NCBI GenBank assembly: GCA_023265025.1
Contig: JAHFUP010000031.1
Span: forward strand, 1-53,546
Length of the DNA: 53,546 nucleotides
Direction of reading: 5' to 3'
From: Acidimicrobiia bacterium
GTDB taxonomy: Bacteria; Actinomycetota; Acidimicrobiia; Acidimicrobiales; AC-14
A program made the position numbers and the translations under genes. Of this stretch, positions 26,898 through 35,424 are shown piece by piece. How positions within the stretch are numbered: position 1 is the stretch's first letter; each line of letters opens with the position of its first letter. The notes beneath the pieces were generated by a model. That model had not been told where the DNA came from and did not search any database. It saw only the letters and a list, made by a program, of their open reading frames with translations.

Positions 26898-27965
26898 CTA
26901 CGGGCCGAACGTGAAGGCGAAGGCGGCGCCCTCCGGCTGGCGGGCGATGAGCCGCAGCCGGTGCTCCTCGATCCCGGCGTTTCGTATCAGCCGGTAGAGG
27001 CCGTCGTGGTCGACGTGCACGAAGGTCGCGCCGGTGGCGTCCACCACGGTGTCCTCGGTGCGGAACCCCGGGGCGAGCGGGCGGCCGTCGAGCTCGACCG
27101 TCACGTCGACGGCGCCGGTCTTCGGCGGGGTCATCACCAGGTTCACCTCGTTGGCCCGGTAGGCCAGCACGATCGCCGCTCCGGCCTCGCCGGCGATGAC
27201 CTTCTCCTCCTCCCCCAACCATTTGCCGGCCAGCCGGACGTCGCCGGTGGTAAGTGACGCCGGCTCCGGGTAGGTGATCAACCCGGGCCCGGCCCGGCCG
27301 CGCTTGGTGCCAAGGTAGGTCTCGGGGGTGATCTTGCCGGCGTCCGCCGGCGACTCACCGTCGCCACCCGGCGACGACGCCCTGGGTGACGCCGGGTCCA
27401 CACCGAGCAGCGACCGCAGGACGTCCTCGGTCTCCTGGTAGCCACCCTCGCCGATGTGCTTGTAGCGGATGTTGCCCTCGCGGTCGGCGACGTACTTCGC
27501 CGGCCAGTAGGCGTTCCTGAAGTCGTCCCAGATGTGCTTGTCGTTGTCCATGGCCACCGGATAGGTCACGCCGAGCCGCCTGCTCGCCGCCTCGACGTTG
27601 GCTCGCACATGCTCGAAGTCGAACTCGGGGGAGTGGACGCCGACGACGACGAGGCCGTCACGCTGATACCGCTCGTGGAGCGCCTCGACGTGGGGAATCG
27701 TGCGGACGCAGTTCACGCACGAGTAGGTCCAGAAGTCGTAGACCACGACCTTGCCCGCGAGGTCGGCCCGGCCCAGCGGGGGCGAGTTGATCCAGCCGGT
27801 GGCCTCGTCGAGCGGACCCGCCGGCTTCCCGACCGGAAGGTGGGCGGGATCGGCTGATCCGGCGCCGAGGCGGGCGGGGTCGGTCTGGGCCGCGACCACG
27901 ACCGCCACCGCGGAGATCGCCACCAGGGCGGCGGCGACGATGCCGTAGCGGAGCCGCGTAGTCAC
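26898..27965 (-). CDS. Membrane-anchored thioredoxin-like protein (DipZ C-terminal type)
   Basis: 355 residues. An N-terminal signal anchor (about 7-27) is followed by a thioredoxin-like domain with the CxxC site WTYSCVNCVRTIPH. The family-specific features FDFEHVRANV, PVAMDNDKHIW, YWPAKYV and GEGGYQETE follow. A beta-sandwich C-terminus (about 250-355) resembles the carbohydrate-binding-like domain at the end of M. tuberculosis DipZ. It should reduce or exchange disulfides outside the membrane using electrons from the adjacent CcdA. GTG start at 27965. Confidence 0.88.
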   Translation of the reverse strand: MTTRLRYGIVAAALVAISAVAVVVAAQTDPARLGAGSADPAHLPVGKPAGPLDEATGWINSPPLGRADLAGKVVVYDFWTYSCVNCVRTIPHVEALHERYQRDGLVVVGVHSPEFDFEHVRANVEAASRRLGVTYPVAMDNDKHIWDDFRNAYWPAKYVADREGNIRYKHIGEGGYQETEDVLRSLLGVDPASPRASSPGGDGESPADAGKITPETYLGTKRGRAGPGLITYPEPASLTTGDVRLAGKWLGEEEKVIAGEAGAAIVLAYRANEVNLVMTPPKTGAVDVTVELDGRPLAPGFRTEDTVVDATGATFVHVDHDGLYRLIRNAGIEEHRLRLIARQPEGAAFAFTFGP

Positions 27966-28006
27966 GTCACCACCATTGTCCCTCGGCGGCCGCTACGGGG
28001 CGCGGC

Positions 28007-28046
28007 TGCTGACGCCCGGGCGTGGTATCGAGCCCGGGCGCCAGCA
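28007..28046 (-). terminator. Strong hairpin downstream of the Asp-box protein gene
   Basis: TGCTGACGCCCGGGC (28007-28021) pairs with GCCCGGGCGCCAGCA (28032-28046), giving a 15-bp stem with one mismatch and a 10-base loop. It begins 9 bases after the Asp-box gene stop and lies before the thioredoxin gene. No U-tract follows, as is usual for high-GC hairpin terminators. Confidence 0.6.
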
Positions 28047-28054
28047 CGCCATAC

Positions 28055-29776
28055 CTATGCGCCGGTGGTCACCCGCGAGGTGGAAGCCGAGGGAGTCGCG
28101 CCCTCGGGCCGCTTTCGCATCTGGTTGACGACGAGGAGGACGATGCCGGCCAGAACCAGCCCGCCGAATATGGCGGCGACGACCGGCGCGGTGGTGTTCT
28201 TGGTCGTCGGCAGCGGCGAGAACTGCACCGCCACCGAGTAGTTGTCCTGAGCCTGGCTCACCTCGTTGGCGTTGCGGGTGTCGGCCCAACCGATGATCGC
28301 GTACGAGTTCGTCGACGCGATCCCGTTCGGCTGGCGGATGTCCGAGTTGTAGCTCACCCCGTAGTTGAAGTTGATCGGCTTGTCGCTGACCAGGATGTTC
28401 TTGGCCCAGGTCAGGCCACCGTCGGTGGAGTAGGTGTACCGCTCGTTGAAGCGGTAGTCGCTCAACCCCCGGTCGTCGGTCCATACGACGTCGACGCGGC
28501 CGTTGGGCGCCACGCTTAGCTGCGGGTAGAAGCTGGTGGCGTACATCTCGGGCGGGTCGTCGTCGATGGCCAGCGGCGAGGACCAGGTCACGCCGCCGTC
28601 GGTGGAGCGCTGCATGACGATGTCGACGAGGGCGATCGTCGGCGAGGTCGCCGGCGTCGCCCCATAGACGGCCACGAACGTGCCGTTGTCGCCACCCTTC
28701 GGGGTCCAGCCCAGACCAGTCATGCTGCCGGTGCCGGCGAGGATGGGGTCGCCGAGCGTCGTCATCTTCCAGGTCTTGCCCTGGTCGGTGGACCGGGCGA
28801 TCAGCTGGGGCATCGGGAAGGCGTACCAGCTACCGGGGTTGAGGCCGGCACCCGCCTCCGGCGGCGGCTGGGGCGCATCGGCCGCCGCGAATTCCGGACC
28901 GGCGACGGCCAGAAGTACCCCATCGTGGGCGTACAGGAACGGGGCGCCGAAGCCGGTCCGCATGTAGAGCGGGATGGCCTTGCCGTTGATCGTGAGGCTG
29001 GGGCGCTCGAGGGAGTTGAGGTCGAAGGGCGGGGCGAAAGTCGCGCCGCCATCGACGGACGTGGCGACCATTACGTGGGACAGCCGCAACGGGTCGCCGG
29101 TCGGCGCGTCTGGATAGTTGACGCTGTATCCGACAGACACGACGTCACGCTCGCCCGAGGTGTCGACCGTCAGGCCCGGCGCCGAGCTCACGTTCCTGGA
29201 CTGCGGCCCGGTCGTGCCCCGGTTGTTCTCGACCAGGGTCGTTGTCCACTTCTTGCCCAGGTCCGTGGTCTTGGCCAGCATCACACTCGACCTGGTCTCC
29301 CGGACGGCGCCGTCGCCCTCGCCGTAGGCCATGTGGGCGTAGTAGAGGGTGCCGTCCTTCCCCCACGCGACCGAGGCGTGCGGGGTGCCGGCGGAGGTGT
29401 TGGTGCACCAGGGGTACGCCGGCTCGCTGGGCGGGGCCTCGGAGAAGTGCCAGGTATGGCCGGCATCCTTCGACACCGCGAGCTGGCAGATCTTGGTTCG
29501 AAGGTCGGCGGTGGCGACCACGACGATTCTCGGGTCGCCGGGCTTGGCGGCCATGACCGTCGGGCCGGTGTACGCGCGCGCCGGCGTGTCGTTGTCCTTG
29601 GTCATGTTCGAGGCGGCGATGAGCTTGTCCACCTCCTGGTCCTGGGTCTTGAAGGTGACCTGCTTGTACGTGGCGGGGGTCGGACCGGGCTCCGCCACCG
29701 CCGAACCGACCCACGCCACTGTGACCCCGGCGACGGCCAGTGCGATCGTCCCAGCGCGCATGCTGCGGTACTTCAT
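28055..29776 (-). CDS. Secreted, membrane-anchored Asp-box (sialidase-like) beta-propeller protein
   Basis: 573 residues. A signal peptide (about 1-28) is followed by a six-bladed-propeller-like domain with at least six Asp-box turns of the S-x-D-x-G-x-T-W type: SKDAGHTW, TTDLGKKW, SVDGGATF, STDQGKTW, STDGGVTW and STDGGLTW. A C-terminal membrane helix (GLVLAGIVLLVVNQM) and a basic tail anchor it. Asp boxes are structural, so sialidase activity cannot be claimed; no Arg triad was identified. Start ATG 29776 has GGAAGGA at ideal spacing. It is 86 bp downstream of another secreted anchored protein and probably functions with it at the cell surface. Confidence 0.8.
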   Translation of the reverse strand: MKYRSMRAGTIALAVAGVTVAWVGSAVAEPGPTPATYKQVTFKTQDQEVDKLIAASNMTKDNDTPARAYTGPTVMAAKPGDPRIVVVATADLRTKICQLAVSKDAGHTWHFSEAPPSEPAYPWCTNTSAGTPHASVAWGKDGTLYYAHMAYGEGDGAVRETRSSVMLAKTTDLGKKWTTTLVENNRGTTGPQSRNVSSAPGLTVDTSGERDVVSVGYSVNYPDAPTGDPLRLSHVMVATSVDGGATFAPPFDLNSLERPSLTINGKAIPLYMRTGFGAPFLYAHDGVLLAVAGPEFAAADAPQPPPEAGAGLNPGSWYAFPMPQLIARSTDQGKTWKMTTLGDPILAGTGSMTGLGWTPKGGDNGTFVAVYGATPATSPTIALVDIVMQRSTDGGVTWSSPLAIDDDPPEMYATSFYPQLSVAPNGRVDVVWTDDRGLSDYRFNERYTYSTDGGLTWAKNILVSDKPINFNYGVSYNSDIRQPNGIASTNSYAIIGWADTRNANEVSQAQDNYSVAVQFSPLPTTKNTTAPVVAAIFGGLVLAGIVLLVVNQMRKRPEGATPSASTSRVTTGA

Positions 29777-29862
29777 CGGATCCTTCCCATGTTCTTGCCG
29801 CCGGCGGCCAATGGCCAGGCGCGAGCGGTACGGATGGAATTGAGCGGCCTGCACTCGACGAC

Positions 29863-30438
29863 CTACGCCTTCACGCGTTCGGCGGTCGGCTTCGCACCGC
29901 CGCCGGAGCCGGCGATGAGCGTCCAGAGACCGACGATGAGCAGGCCGGCGGCGGCGGCGCCGAACCCGAGCAGTACAAGGCTCGCCCCGCTGGGGCCTGA
30001 ACCCACATCCATCGACGTCGCACGCACCTCCGGCACGGGTTCCGGATCGGGGACAGTGCCGACGTAGATGACCGCCTTCGGGACCACCGAGTTCATGTTG
30101 CGGTAGTTCTGGACCCCGTAGAGGTAGTGCTTTCCATACGGAGTGTTGGCCGGGATCGTGACGTCGGCCTCCCACTTGGCGGTCATCCCGCCCACCTGGC
30201 CGGTCACGGTCAGGAGAATCGGCCCGGTGACAGAGTCCAGGTGGATCTCGATCGCGGCGCCGGGAGCCGTTTCTCTCCCAATGATGTGCACGGTGCCGCC
30301 GGGCTGGACTTGCGGGTTGGCGGTCAGTAGAGCCACCGGAGCCACGCAGGCCCAGGCGAGGCTGGCTGGCACCAGCGCGGCGAATGCGGCGACGATGCCG
30401 AACGCCAGACGACGACGACGACGAACGGAACGACTCAA
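29863..30438 (-). CDS. Secreted Ig-like, C-terminally anchored protein
   Basis: 191 residues. The TTG at 30438 is chosen because GGGGGAG lies 9 bases upstream and a basic signal-peptide start (SRSVRRRRRLAFG) follows. The mature part begins CVAPVALLTANPQVQPGGTV and looks like one Ig-like beta-sandwich. The Cys after the signal could be a lipobox (SLAWAC), making it a possible lipoprotein, while a C-terminal helix (LLGFGAAAAGLLIVGLWTLI) could anchor it instead. Function unknown; it is paired with the Asp-box propeller gene. Confidence 0.65.
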   Translation of the reverse strand: MSRSVRRRRRLAFGIVAAFAALVPASLAWACVAPVALLTANPQVQPGGTVHIIGRETAPGAAIEIHLDSVTGPILLTVTGQVGGMTAKWEADVTIPANTPYGKHYLYGVQNYRNMNSVVPKAVIYVGTVPDPEPVPEVRATSMDVGSGPSGASLVLLGFGAAAAGLLIVGLWTLIAGSGGGAKPTAERVKA

Positions 30439-30515
30439 CTTGACTGACTCCCCCTGCTCATTTGAAAAAGGACCGACCTGACATGTTACTGGCCGCTCGT
30501 ACGAATTTGACGATA

Positions 30516-30536
30516 GTTGCGGAAAATTTCCGCAAC
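30516..30536. promoter_or_regulatory. Perfect 21-bp palindrome in a divergent promoter region
   Basis: GTTGCGGAAA-A-TTTCCGCAAC is a perfect inverted repeat with a single central base. It sits between the leftward secreted-protein gene (start 30438) and the rightward aldolase/dehydrogenase gene (start 30562), 26 bp before the latter. Length and symmetry fit an operator for a dimeric HTH repressor. The regulator is not in the window as far as I can tell. Confidence 0.6.
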
Positions 30537-30561
30537 AAGGGATTCGACATCTAGCTGTACG

Positions 30562-32541
30562 GTGACGGCAGTGATCGTCAACCGCTGGGACGACGCGGAC
30601 GCGGCGCGCCGGCCCGGCCCGCTCGGCGAGCGGGTCTACACGTCGCGCCTGCTCGGGACCGACCCCTACCTCGTCCTCCACGGCGGCGGCAACACGTCGG
30701 TGAAGGTGCGCCATACGACGGTGTTCGGCGAGGAGGTCGACGCGCTCGTCGTCAAGGGCAGCGGCTCCGATCTGGCTGACATCGACGAGTCGGGCTTCGC
30801 CTGGCTGCGACTGGACTCCGTCGCCCGCCTCGCCGGCCTGCCGGCGCTGTCGGACACCGAGATGGCCGCCCAGCTGGCGCGGGCGGCGGTCGTCGCCGGC
30901 GGTCCCGCACCGTCGGTCGAGGCGATCCTCCATGCCCTGCTGCCGGGCCGCTTCGTCGACCACACCCACGCCGACGCGGTGGTCACCGTCACCAACACGC
31001 CGGCCGGCGCGGAACTGGTCGCCGACCTCTACGGCGGCCGCGTCGCCGTCGTTCCGTACGTCATGCCCGGGTTCGAGTTGGCCCGGCGGTGCGGCGAGCT
31101 CATCGCCGCCGGCGCCGTCGCCGGCGTCGACGGTCTGGTCCTCGTGAACCACGGCGTCTTCACCTGGGGGGACACGGCCAGGGAGTCCTACGACCGGATG
31201 ATCGAGCTGGCGGGGGTCGCCGAGCGCCATGTCGCCTCCGTTCGGCGCCCCTTCCCCACGCCACCGGCGATGCACGCTCCGCCGCACCGTCGTGTCCGCG
31301 CCGGGCTGCGGAGCGCGGTGTCGTCGGCCGCGGGCCGGCCCATGGTGGTGCGGAGCCGGACCGACGAGCAGGTGATGGCGTTCGCCGGCCACCCCGATGT
31401 CGCGGCTTTCAGCCAGCGCGGCACCGCCACCCCCGACCACGTCATCCGCACCAAGCCGTGGCCGCTCCTGGGCCGAGACGTCGACGGCTTCGCGCGACGG
31501 TACGAGGAGTACTTCGAACGCCACCGCCGGTCGCCTGGGCTCCGACGCCTCGACCCCGCGCCCCGGGTCATCCTCGACCCCGAGCTCGGCCTGTGCTGCG
31601 CCGGCGTCACACCCCGTGACGCCCGCATCGCCGAGGACATCTACCGCCACACCATGCAGGTCATCCTCGACGCCGAGGCCCTCGGCGGCTACCGGCCGGC
31701 GTCGATCGCCGACCTGTTCGCCGTCGAGTACTGGGACCTCGAACAGGCCAAGCTGCGTCGCGCCGCCCCACCGAAGTCGTTCGCCGGCGAGGTCGCCGTC
31801 GTGACGGGCGCCGCGGCTGGGATCGGGCGGGCCTGCGCCGCGGCGCTGATGGCCGAGGGCGCGGCTGTCGTCGGCATCGACCTCGACCCCGAGATCAAGT
31901 CCGCCTTCGACGGGCCGAGCTGGCTCGGCGTCCAAGCTGACGTAACCGACGCCGAGGCGGTCGACGCCGCCCTCGACGCCGGCACCCTGGAGTTCGGCGG
32001 CGTCGACATGCTGGTCCTGAACGCCGGCGTCTTCCCGGCCGGCGTTCGCATCGGCTCCCTCGACTCCGGTGAGTGGCGGCGGGTGATGGCGGTCAACGTC
32101 GACGCCAACCTGTCGCTCATGCGCGCCGCCCATCCGCTGCTGGCGCTGGCGCCGGCGCCCAACCGTGGCCGGGTGGTCGTGATCGGCTCGAAGAACGTCC
32201 CGGCCCCGGGCCCGGGCGCGGCCGCCTACTCGGCCTCGAAGGCGGCGCTCACCCAACTGGCACGGGTGGCGGCGCTGGAGTGGGGCGCCGACGGCATCCG
32301 GGTCAACGTCATCCACCCCAACGCGGTCTTCGACACCGGCGTGTGGAACGACGACGTGCTCGCGGTGCGGGCCGCGCAGTACGGGGTGAGTGTCGAGGAG
32401 TACCGCAGCCGCAACGTCCTCGGCACCGAGGTGGCCAGCGCCGACGTCGCCGGCATGTGCGTGGCGATGTGCGGGCCGGCGTTCGCCAAGACGACCGGCG
32501 CCCAGGTCGCCGTCGACGGCGGCAACGACCGGGTCATTTGA
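30562..32541 (+). CDS. Bifunctional class II aldolase / short-chain dehydrogenase
   Basis: 659 residues. The N-terminal class II aldolase domain (about 10-400) has [18 protein letters not shown], the metal-binding HTHADAVV and [10 protein letters not shown]. The C-terminal SDR domain (about 405-655) has the NAD-binding [19 protein letters not shown] and the catalytic Tyr/Lys in YSASKAAL. This fusion is the RhaD/RhaE-like arrangement, which cleaves a ketose 1-phosphate such as rhamnulose-1-P and oxidises the lactaldehyde formed. The sugar is inferred from the family and no rhamnose genes are adjacent. GTG 30562 or 30571 may start it. Its end overlaps the convergent arsR-like gene by 8 bp. Confidence 0.85.
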   Translation: MTAVIVNRWDDADAARRPGPLGERVYTSRLLGTDPYLVLHGGGNTSVKVRHTTVFGEEVDALVVKGSGSDLADIDESGFAWLRLDSVARLAGLPALSDTEMAAQLARAAVVAGGPAPSVEAILHALLPGRFVDHTHADAVVTVTNTPAGAELVADLYGGRVAVVPYVMPGFELARRCGELIAAGAVAGVDGLVLVNHGVFTWGDTARESYDRMIELAGVAERHVASVRRPFPTPPAMHAPPHRRVRAGLRSAVSSAAGRPMVVRSRTDEQVMAFAGHPDVAAFSQRGTATPDHVIRTKPWPLLGRDVDGFARRYEEYFERHRRSPGLRRLDPAPRVILDPELGLCCAGVTPRDARIAEDIYRHTMQVILDAEALGGYRPASIADLFAVEYWDLEQAKLRRAAPPKSFAGEVAVVTGAAAGIGRACAAALMAEGAAVVGIDLDPEIKSAFDGPSWLGVQADVTDAEAVDAALDAGTLEFGGVDMLVLNAGVFPAGVRIGSLDSGEWRRVMAVNVDANLSLMRAAHPLLALAPAPNRGRVVVIGSKNVPAPGPGAAAYSASKAALTQLARVAALEWGADGIRVNVIHPNAVFDTGVWNDDVLAVRAAQYGVSVEEYRSRNVLGTEVASADVAGMCVAMCGPAFAKTTGAQVAVDGGNDRVI

Positions 32542-32857
32542 GCGTCTCCACCTGGGCCCGCAGGCGTTCCAGCCGGCGGTCCCACCGGGCGCCGGCGTCG
32601 AGCATCCAGGTGACGGCGCCGGCGAGGGGCTCGGGCGTGGCCCGGTAGCGGACCTCGCGACCGTCGCGCCGGGCGTCCACCAGGCCGGCGTCGTTGAGCG
32701 CCTGGAGGTGGTGGACGACGGCCTGGCGGGTCATCGGCAGGTCGCCGGCCAGCTCGGTGGCGGTGTGAGGGCCTTCGCTGACCAGGCGGGCCACCAGCCC
32801 CCGGCGGGTGGGATCGGCGAGGGCGGAGAAGACCGCGTCGAGGGCGTCGCCGCTCAC
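32534..32857 (-). CDS. ArsR/SmtB-family transcriptional regulator
   Basis: 107 residues with a winged helix typical of ArsR repressors: [18 protein letters not shown], then the recognition helix [19 protein letters not shown] and wing DGREVRYR. No Cys metal site is visible, so it is the non-metal type that usually sits with SRPBCC proteins. Its GTG start overlaps the SRPBCC stop as GTGA, so the two are translated together. It likely binds the inverted repeats upstream of this operon. Confidence 0.85.
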   Translation of the reverse strand: MSGDALDAVFSALADPTRRGLVARLVSEGPHTATELAGDLPMTRQAVVHHLQALNDAGLVDARRDGREVRYRATPEPLAGAVTWMLDAGARWDRRLERLRAQVETLK

Positions 32858-33279
32858 CCGCAGGCGACGGTGGCCCGCAGCAGGCAGCAGCCCAGCAGCA
32901 GGAACCGCACACCCCAGCGGAAGCTGGCGGCCGATGCCGTCGCCGCCCCTGCAGCGGCCTCGACCAAGGTCTCGGTGACCACCACTCGGGTGCCGTGCTC
33001 GGTCTGTTCCAGCTCCAGCTCGACGGTGGACTCCGGGCCGCCGCCGTCCTCCGGCCACCAGCGCAGCGCCAGCCGGCGGGCGGGCTGCACCTCGTCGACG
33101 CGCGCCCGGCGCACGCCGCCGTCCGCGTCGACGATGGTGCCTTCTCCGCCGGGACGCACGTCGAGCTCCACGACCGAGTCGAGCCAGTCGCCGAGCAGGT
33201 CGGGCTCGGTGAGGGCCCGCCAGACGTCGTCGGCGCCGGCCTCGAGCTCGACCGACCGGGTGATGCGGGTCTCTGGCAT
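32854..33279 (-). CDS. SRPBCC/AHSA1-domain protein
   Basis: 141 residues. The fold is recognised by [24 protein letters not shown], a PGGEG turn, [11 protein letters not shown] and the [20 protein letters not shown] strand block. The last helix is followed by a hydrophobic, Cys-rich tail ([15 protein letters not shown]) that could touch a membrane. Members bind hydrophobic ligands or act as Hsp90 co-factors. The ligand here is unknown. First gene of an operon with the ArsR regulator. ATG 33279 is preferred over upstream in-frame codons because homology starts there and GGAGAGG precedes it. Confidence 0.8.
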   Translation of the reverse strand: MPETRITRSVELEAGADDVWRALTEPDLLGDWLDSVVELDVRPGGEGTIVDADGGVRRARVDEVQPARRLALRWWPEDGGGPESTVELELEQTEHGTRVVVTETLVEAAAGAATASAASFRWGVRFLLLGCCLLRATVACG

Positions 33280-33298
33280 GCGGGCCACCTCTCCTGTC

Positions 33299-33349
33299 GT
33301 GCAAACAAAGCTTTGCACACGGTACGATGTGCAAACAACCACTTGCACA
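33299..33349. promoter_or_regulatory. Two tandem inverted repeats, probable ArsR operators
   Basis: GTGCAAA-N6-TTTGCAC lies at 33299-33318 and TGTGCAA-N8-TTGCACA at 33328-33349. The half-sites share GTGCAA. They fill the space between the SRPBCC-ArsR operon (leftward) and the clpP leader ORF (rightward), so one regulator could control both. The second repeat overlaps the ribosome-binding site of the rightward gene. Confidence 0.7.
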
Positions 33350-33359
33350 AGGAGGCCGG

Positions 33360-33440
33360 ATGAGCGAGCCGCGGGCGAGCGACCAGACAAGCACAGTGCC
33401 CTGCGCAGCGGGGCAGCCGCCGGAGGCGGTGACCCGATGA
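33360..33440 (+). CDS. 26-residue leader ORF coupled to clpP
   Basis: ATG 33360 is preceded by AAGGAGG four bases upstream, the strongest Shine-Dalgarno of this region. The ORF ends in TGA overlapping the clpP ATG (ATGA at 33437-33440). The peptide ([13 protein letters not shown] then a short Pro/Ala tail) has no recognised motif. clpP itself lacks a good site of its own, so ribosomes finishing this ORF probably start clpP. It is too short for standard gene callers. Confidence 0.6.
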   Translation: MSEPRASDQTSTVPCAAGQPPEAVTR

Positions 33441-34072
33441 GCGTGTTGATTCCCACCGTGATCGAGCAGACGTCGAGGGGCGAGCGGGCCTTCGACATCT
33501 ACAGCCGGCTCCTGGCGGAGCGCATCGTCTTCCTGGGGTCGCCCATCGACGACACCGTCGCCAACCTCGTCGTCGCCCAGCTGCTGCACCTGCAGTCCGA
33601 CGACCCCGACAAGGACATCTCGCTCTACATCAACTCCCCCGGCGGGGACATGACCGCGCTCTTCGCCATCCACGACACCATGCAGTTCATGGGCTGCGAC
33701 GTGGCCACCTACTGCGTCGGCCAGGCCGCGTCGGCCGCCGCCGTGCTGCTGGCCGCCGGCGCCCCCGGCAAGCGGTTCCTGCTGGCCAACGCCCGGGTCC
33801 TGCTCCACCAGCCCCACGGCGGTGCCCAGGGGCAGTCGAGCGACATGGAGATCGCAGTCCGCGAGATGGTCGAGATGCGCCGGCTGATGATCGGGATCCT
33901 GGCCGCCACCACCGGGCAGACGGTCGAGCGCATCACCGCCGACATCGACCGCGACTACATCCTGCGGGGCGACGCCGCCGTCAGGTACGGCGTCGTCGAC
34001 CACGTCGTCCAGCCCGCCGGCCGGCGACTGCCGCTGGTCCTGCCCGAGCCCGCGGCGGTGCTGCCGGCATAG
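33437..34072 (+). CDS. clpP: ATP-dependent Clp protease proteolytic subunit
   Basis: 211 residues. The Clp fold is plain: [26 protein letters not shown], nucleophile Ser99 in [12 protein letters not shown], His124 in LLHQPHGG and the acidic residue in ADIDRDYIL (Asp169 by alignment to the ERDTERD block). It forms a tetradecameric barrel fed by ClpX/ClpC. Actinobacteria usually have a clpP1-clpP2 pair beside clpX; this copy is alone, divergent from an ArsR operon, so it is probably an additional, separately regulated paralogue. Translation appears coupled to the leader ORF. The DUF1330 gene follows 10 bp downstream. Confidence 0.92.
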   Translation: MSVLIPTVIEQTSRGERAFDIYSRLLAERIVFLGSPIDDTVANLVVAQLLHLQSDDPDKDISLYINSPGGDMTALFAIHDTMQFMGCDVATYCVGQAASAAAVLLAAGAPGKRFLLANARVLLHQPHGGAQGQSSDMEIAVREMVEMRRLMIGILAATTGQTVERITADIDRDYILRGDAAVRYGVVDHVVQPAGRRLPLVLPEPAAVLPA

Positions 34073-34082
34073 CGTCCCGGCC

Positions 34083-34499
34083 GTGTACCTGGACCCCTCC
34101 GATCTGAACGCCCGCCGGCTCTTCCCGCGGGGTATCGCCGGCCCCGTCACCATGCTGAACCTGTTGCGGTTCCGGGAGGTCGCGGACTACCGCGCCGCCC
34201 CGGAGCTGGCGCCGCCGGTGCCGGTCTCCGGGCTCGAGGCGTACGAGGCGTACGTCCGCCACACGCTGCCGTTCCTCACGGCCAGCGGCGGCACGGTGGA
34301 GTTCTTCGCCACCGGCGGCCATATGTTCGTCGGCCCCGACGACGAGCGGTGGGACCTGGTGATGCTGATCAGGCAGTCCAGCCTCGAAGCCTTCATCGCC
34401 TTCGCCACCGACGAGGGCTACCTCGCCGGCATCGGTCACCGGACGGCGGCGCTGGAGGACAGCCGGCTGCTACCCCTCGTCGAGCGGCCCCTGCCCTGA
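34083..34499 (+). CDS. DUF1330-like protein
   Basis: 138 residues from GTG 34083. Ferredoxin-like (dimeric alpha-beta barrel) pattern: VTMLNLLRFRE, then LEAYEAYVRHTLPFL, WDLVMLIRQSSLEAFIAF and a terminal ALEDSRLLPL. DUF1330 members are small dimeric barrels of unknown substrate. It starts 10 bp after clpP and probably shares its transcript. Confidence 0.65.
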   Translation: MYLDPSDLNARRLFPRGIAGPVTMLNLLRFREVADYRAAPELAPPVPVSGLEAYEAYVRHTLPFLTASGGTVEFFATGGHMFVGPDDERWDLVMLIRQSSLEAFIAFATDEGYLAGIGHRTAALEDSRLLPLVERPLP

Positions 34500-34508
34500 C
34501 GGACTCGG

Positions 34509-34715
34509 CTACTTGGCGAGGACGTTGATCGCCTGGGCCCAGAGGACGTACTTGTTGGTCGCCAGCTCGCGGATCGTGTCGATGCCGAAGGCGGACTTCA
34601 GCGCGGCGGCGTCGCTGTCGGAGACGCCCTGCAACGCGGAGACGGGCGCGGCCGCCAGCTCCTGGAAGTCCTTGTCCTCGTAGGCCTTGTCGAGGAACTT
34701 CGCCAGATCTGCCAT
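34509..34715 (-). CDS. Small helical hypothetical protein
   Basis: 68 residues, starting at ATG 34715 with GGAGAGAG upstream. Acidic N-terminal helix (LAKFLDKAYEDKDFQELAAA) followed by a helix-hairpin-helix-like stretch (SDSDAAALKSAFGIDTIREL) and a Trp-containing end (YVLWAQAINVL). Similar short proteins occur in actinobacteria without an assigned role. HhH-like segments often bind DNA backbone, but this is only suggestive. Transcribed toward the DUF1330 gene. Confidence 0.65.
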   Translation of the reverse strand: MADLAKFLDKAYEDKDFQELAAAPVSALQGVSDSDAAALKSAFGIDTIRELATNKYVLWAQAINVLAK

Positions 34716-34781
34716 GGGTTCTCTCTCCTCAGTCGTGTGCCGGGTGGGTCGGAGGAACCGTACTGCGCGTATGGTCGGGGC

Positions 34782-35030
34782 ATGTGCCGCAACATCACAC
34801 CCCTGCGTGGTCTCGAACCACCGGCGACCGCCGAGGAGGTCGCCTCCGCCGCCCGCCAGTACGTCCGCAAGGTCGCGGCGGTGAGCACGGCCGGCCAGAT
34901 GGCCACGCCGGCGATCGAGAAGGCGATCGAGCGGGTGGCCGCAGCCACCGCCGACCTGCTCGCCGAGCTGCCGCCCCGCCGCAACCCGCCGGCGGTCGTC
35001 CCGCCCCTCCGCCGGCGCGAACGCTCCTAA
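34782..35030 (+). CDS. DUF2277 family protein
   Basis: 82 residues, beginning MCRNITPLRGLEPPAT, the family hallmark. AARQYVRKVAAVSTAGQ and AIERVAAATADLL complete the conserved helices. DUF2277 proteins are small, widespread and uncharacterised; the invariant N-terminal CRNI may bind a ligand. ATG 34782 follows a TATGGT -10-like box by 6 bases, so a leaderless transcript is likely. The stop overlaps the convergent VOC gene by 4 bases. Confidence 0.85.
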   Translation: MCRNITPLRGLEPPATAEEVASAARQYVRKVAAVSTAGQMATPAIEKAIERVAAATADLLAELPPRRNPPAVVPPLRRRERS

Positions 35031-35386
35031 CGGGGCTGGTCGCTCCACAGCCCGACGACGTTGCCGGCGGGGTCGGTGAACGTTGCCACCCACACGTTGC
35101 CCTCCTCGTACGGCGCCTGCACCACCTCGGCGCCGGCTTCGGTCGCCCGGGCCAGCGTGGCGTCGATCTCGTCGACGTACATGTACGGCAGGAATCCCGG
35201 CTCATGAGCCGGCGCCTGGTCGGTGACCCAGGCGCCACCGAGTTGACCCCCCGGGTCGACGAAGCCCGGCCGGGGCGTGTCCTCGCCCCGCACCTCCCAG
35301 CCCAGGACGTCCCGGTAGAACTCGGCCGAGCGCTTGAGGTCGACGGCGGGGATGTGCAGGTAGGACAGGCTGCCATTGCGGGTCAT
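35027..35386 (-). CDS. VOC (glyoxalase-like) family protein
   Basis: 119 residues, single VOC domain: LSYLHIPAVDLKRSAEFYRDVLGWEV, PGFVDPGGQLGG, PYMYVDEIDATLARATEAGAEVV and the closing VATFTDPAGNVVGLW. The metal-ligand positions usually filled by His/Glu are His11 and no C-terminal Glu, so enzymatic activity is doubtful; related CFP-30-type proteins bind small molecules. ATG 35386. Confidence 0.85.
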   Translation of the reverse strand: MTRNGSLSYLHIPAVDLKRSAEFYRDVLGWEVRGEDTPRPGFVDPGGQLGGAWVTDQAPAHEPGFLPYMYVDEIDATLARATEAGAEVVQAPYEEGNVWVATFTDPAGNVVGLWSDQPR

Positions 35387-35424
35387 AGGCCGAATTCTCG
35401 CCGATGTCGGTAGCGTCGGGCCTC

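Noticed and set aside
28055-29776. Annotation as an active sialidase
   Set aside because: Asp boxes are structural and shared by many propellers; no catalytic Arg triad or Tyr nucleophile was found by eye.
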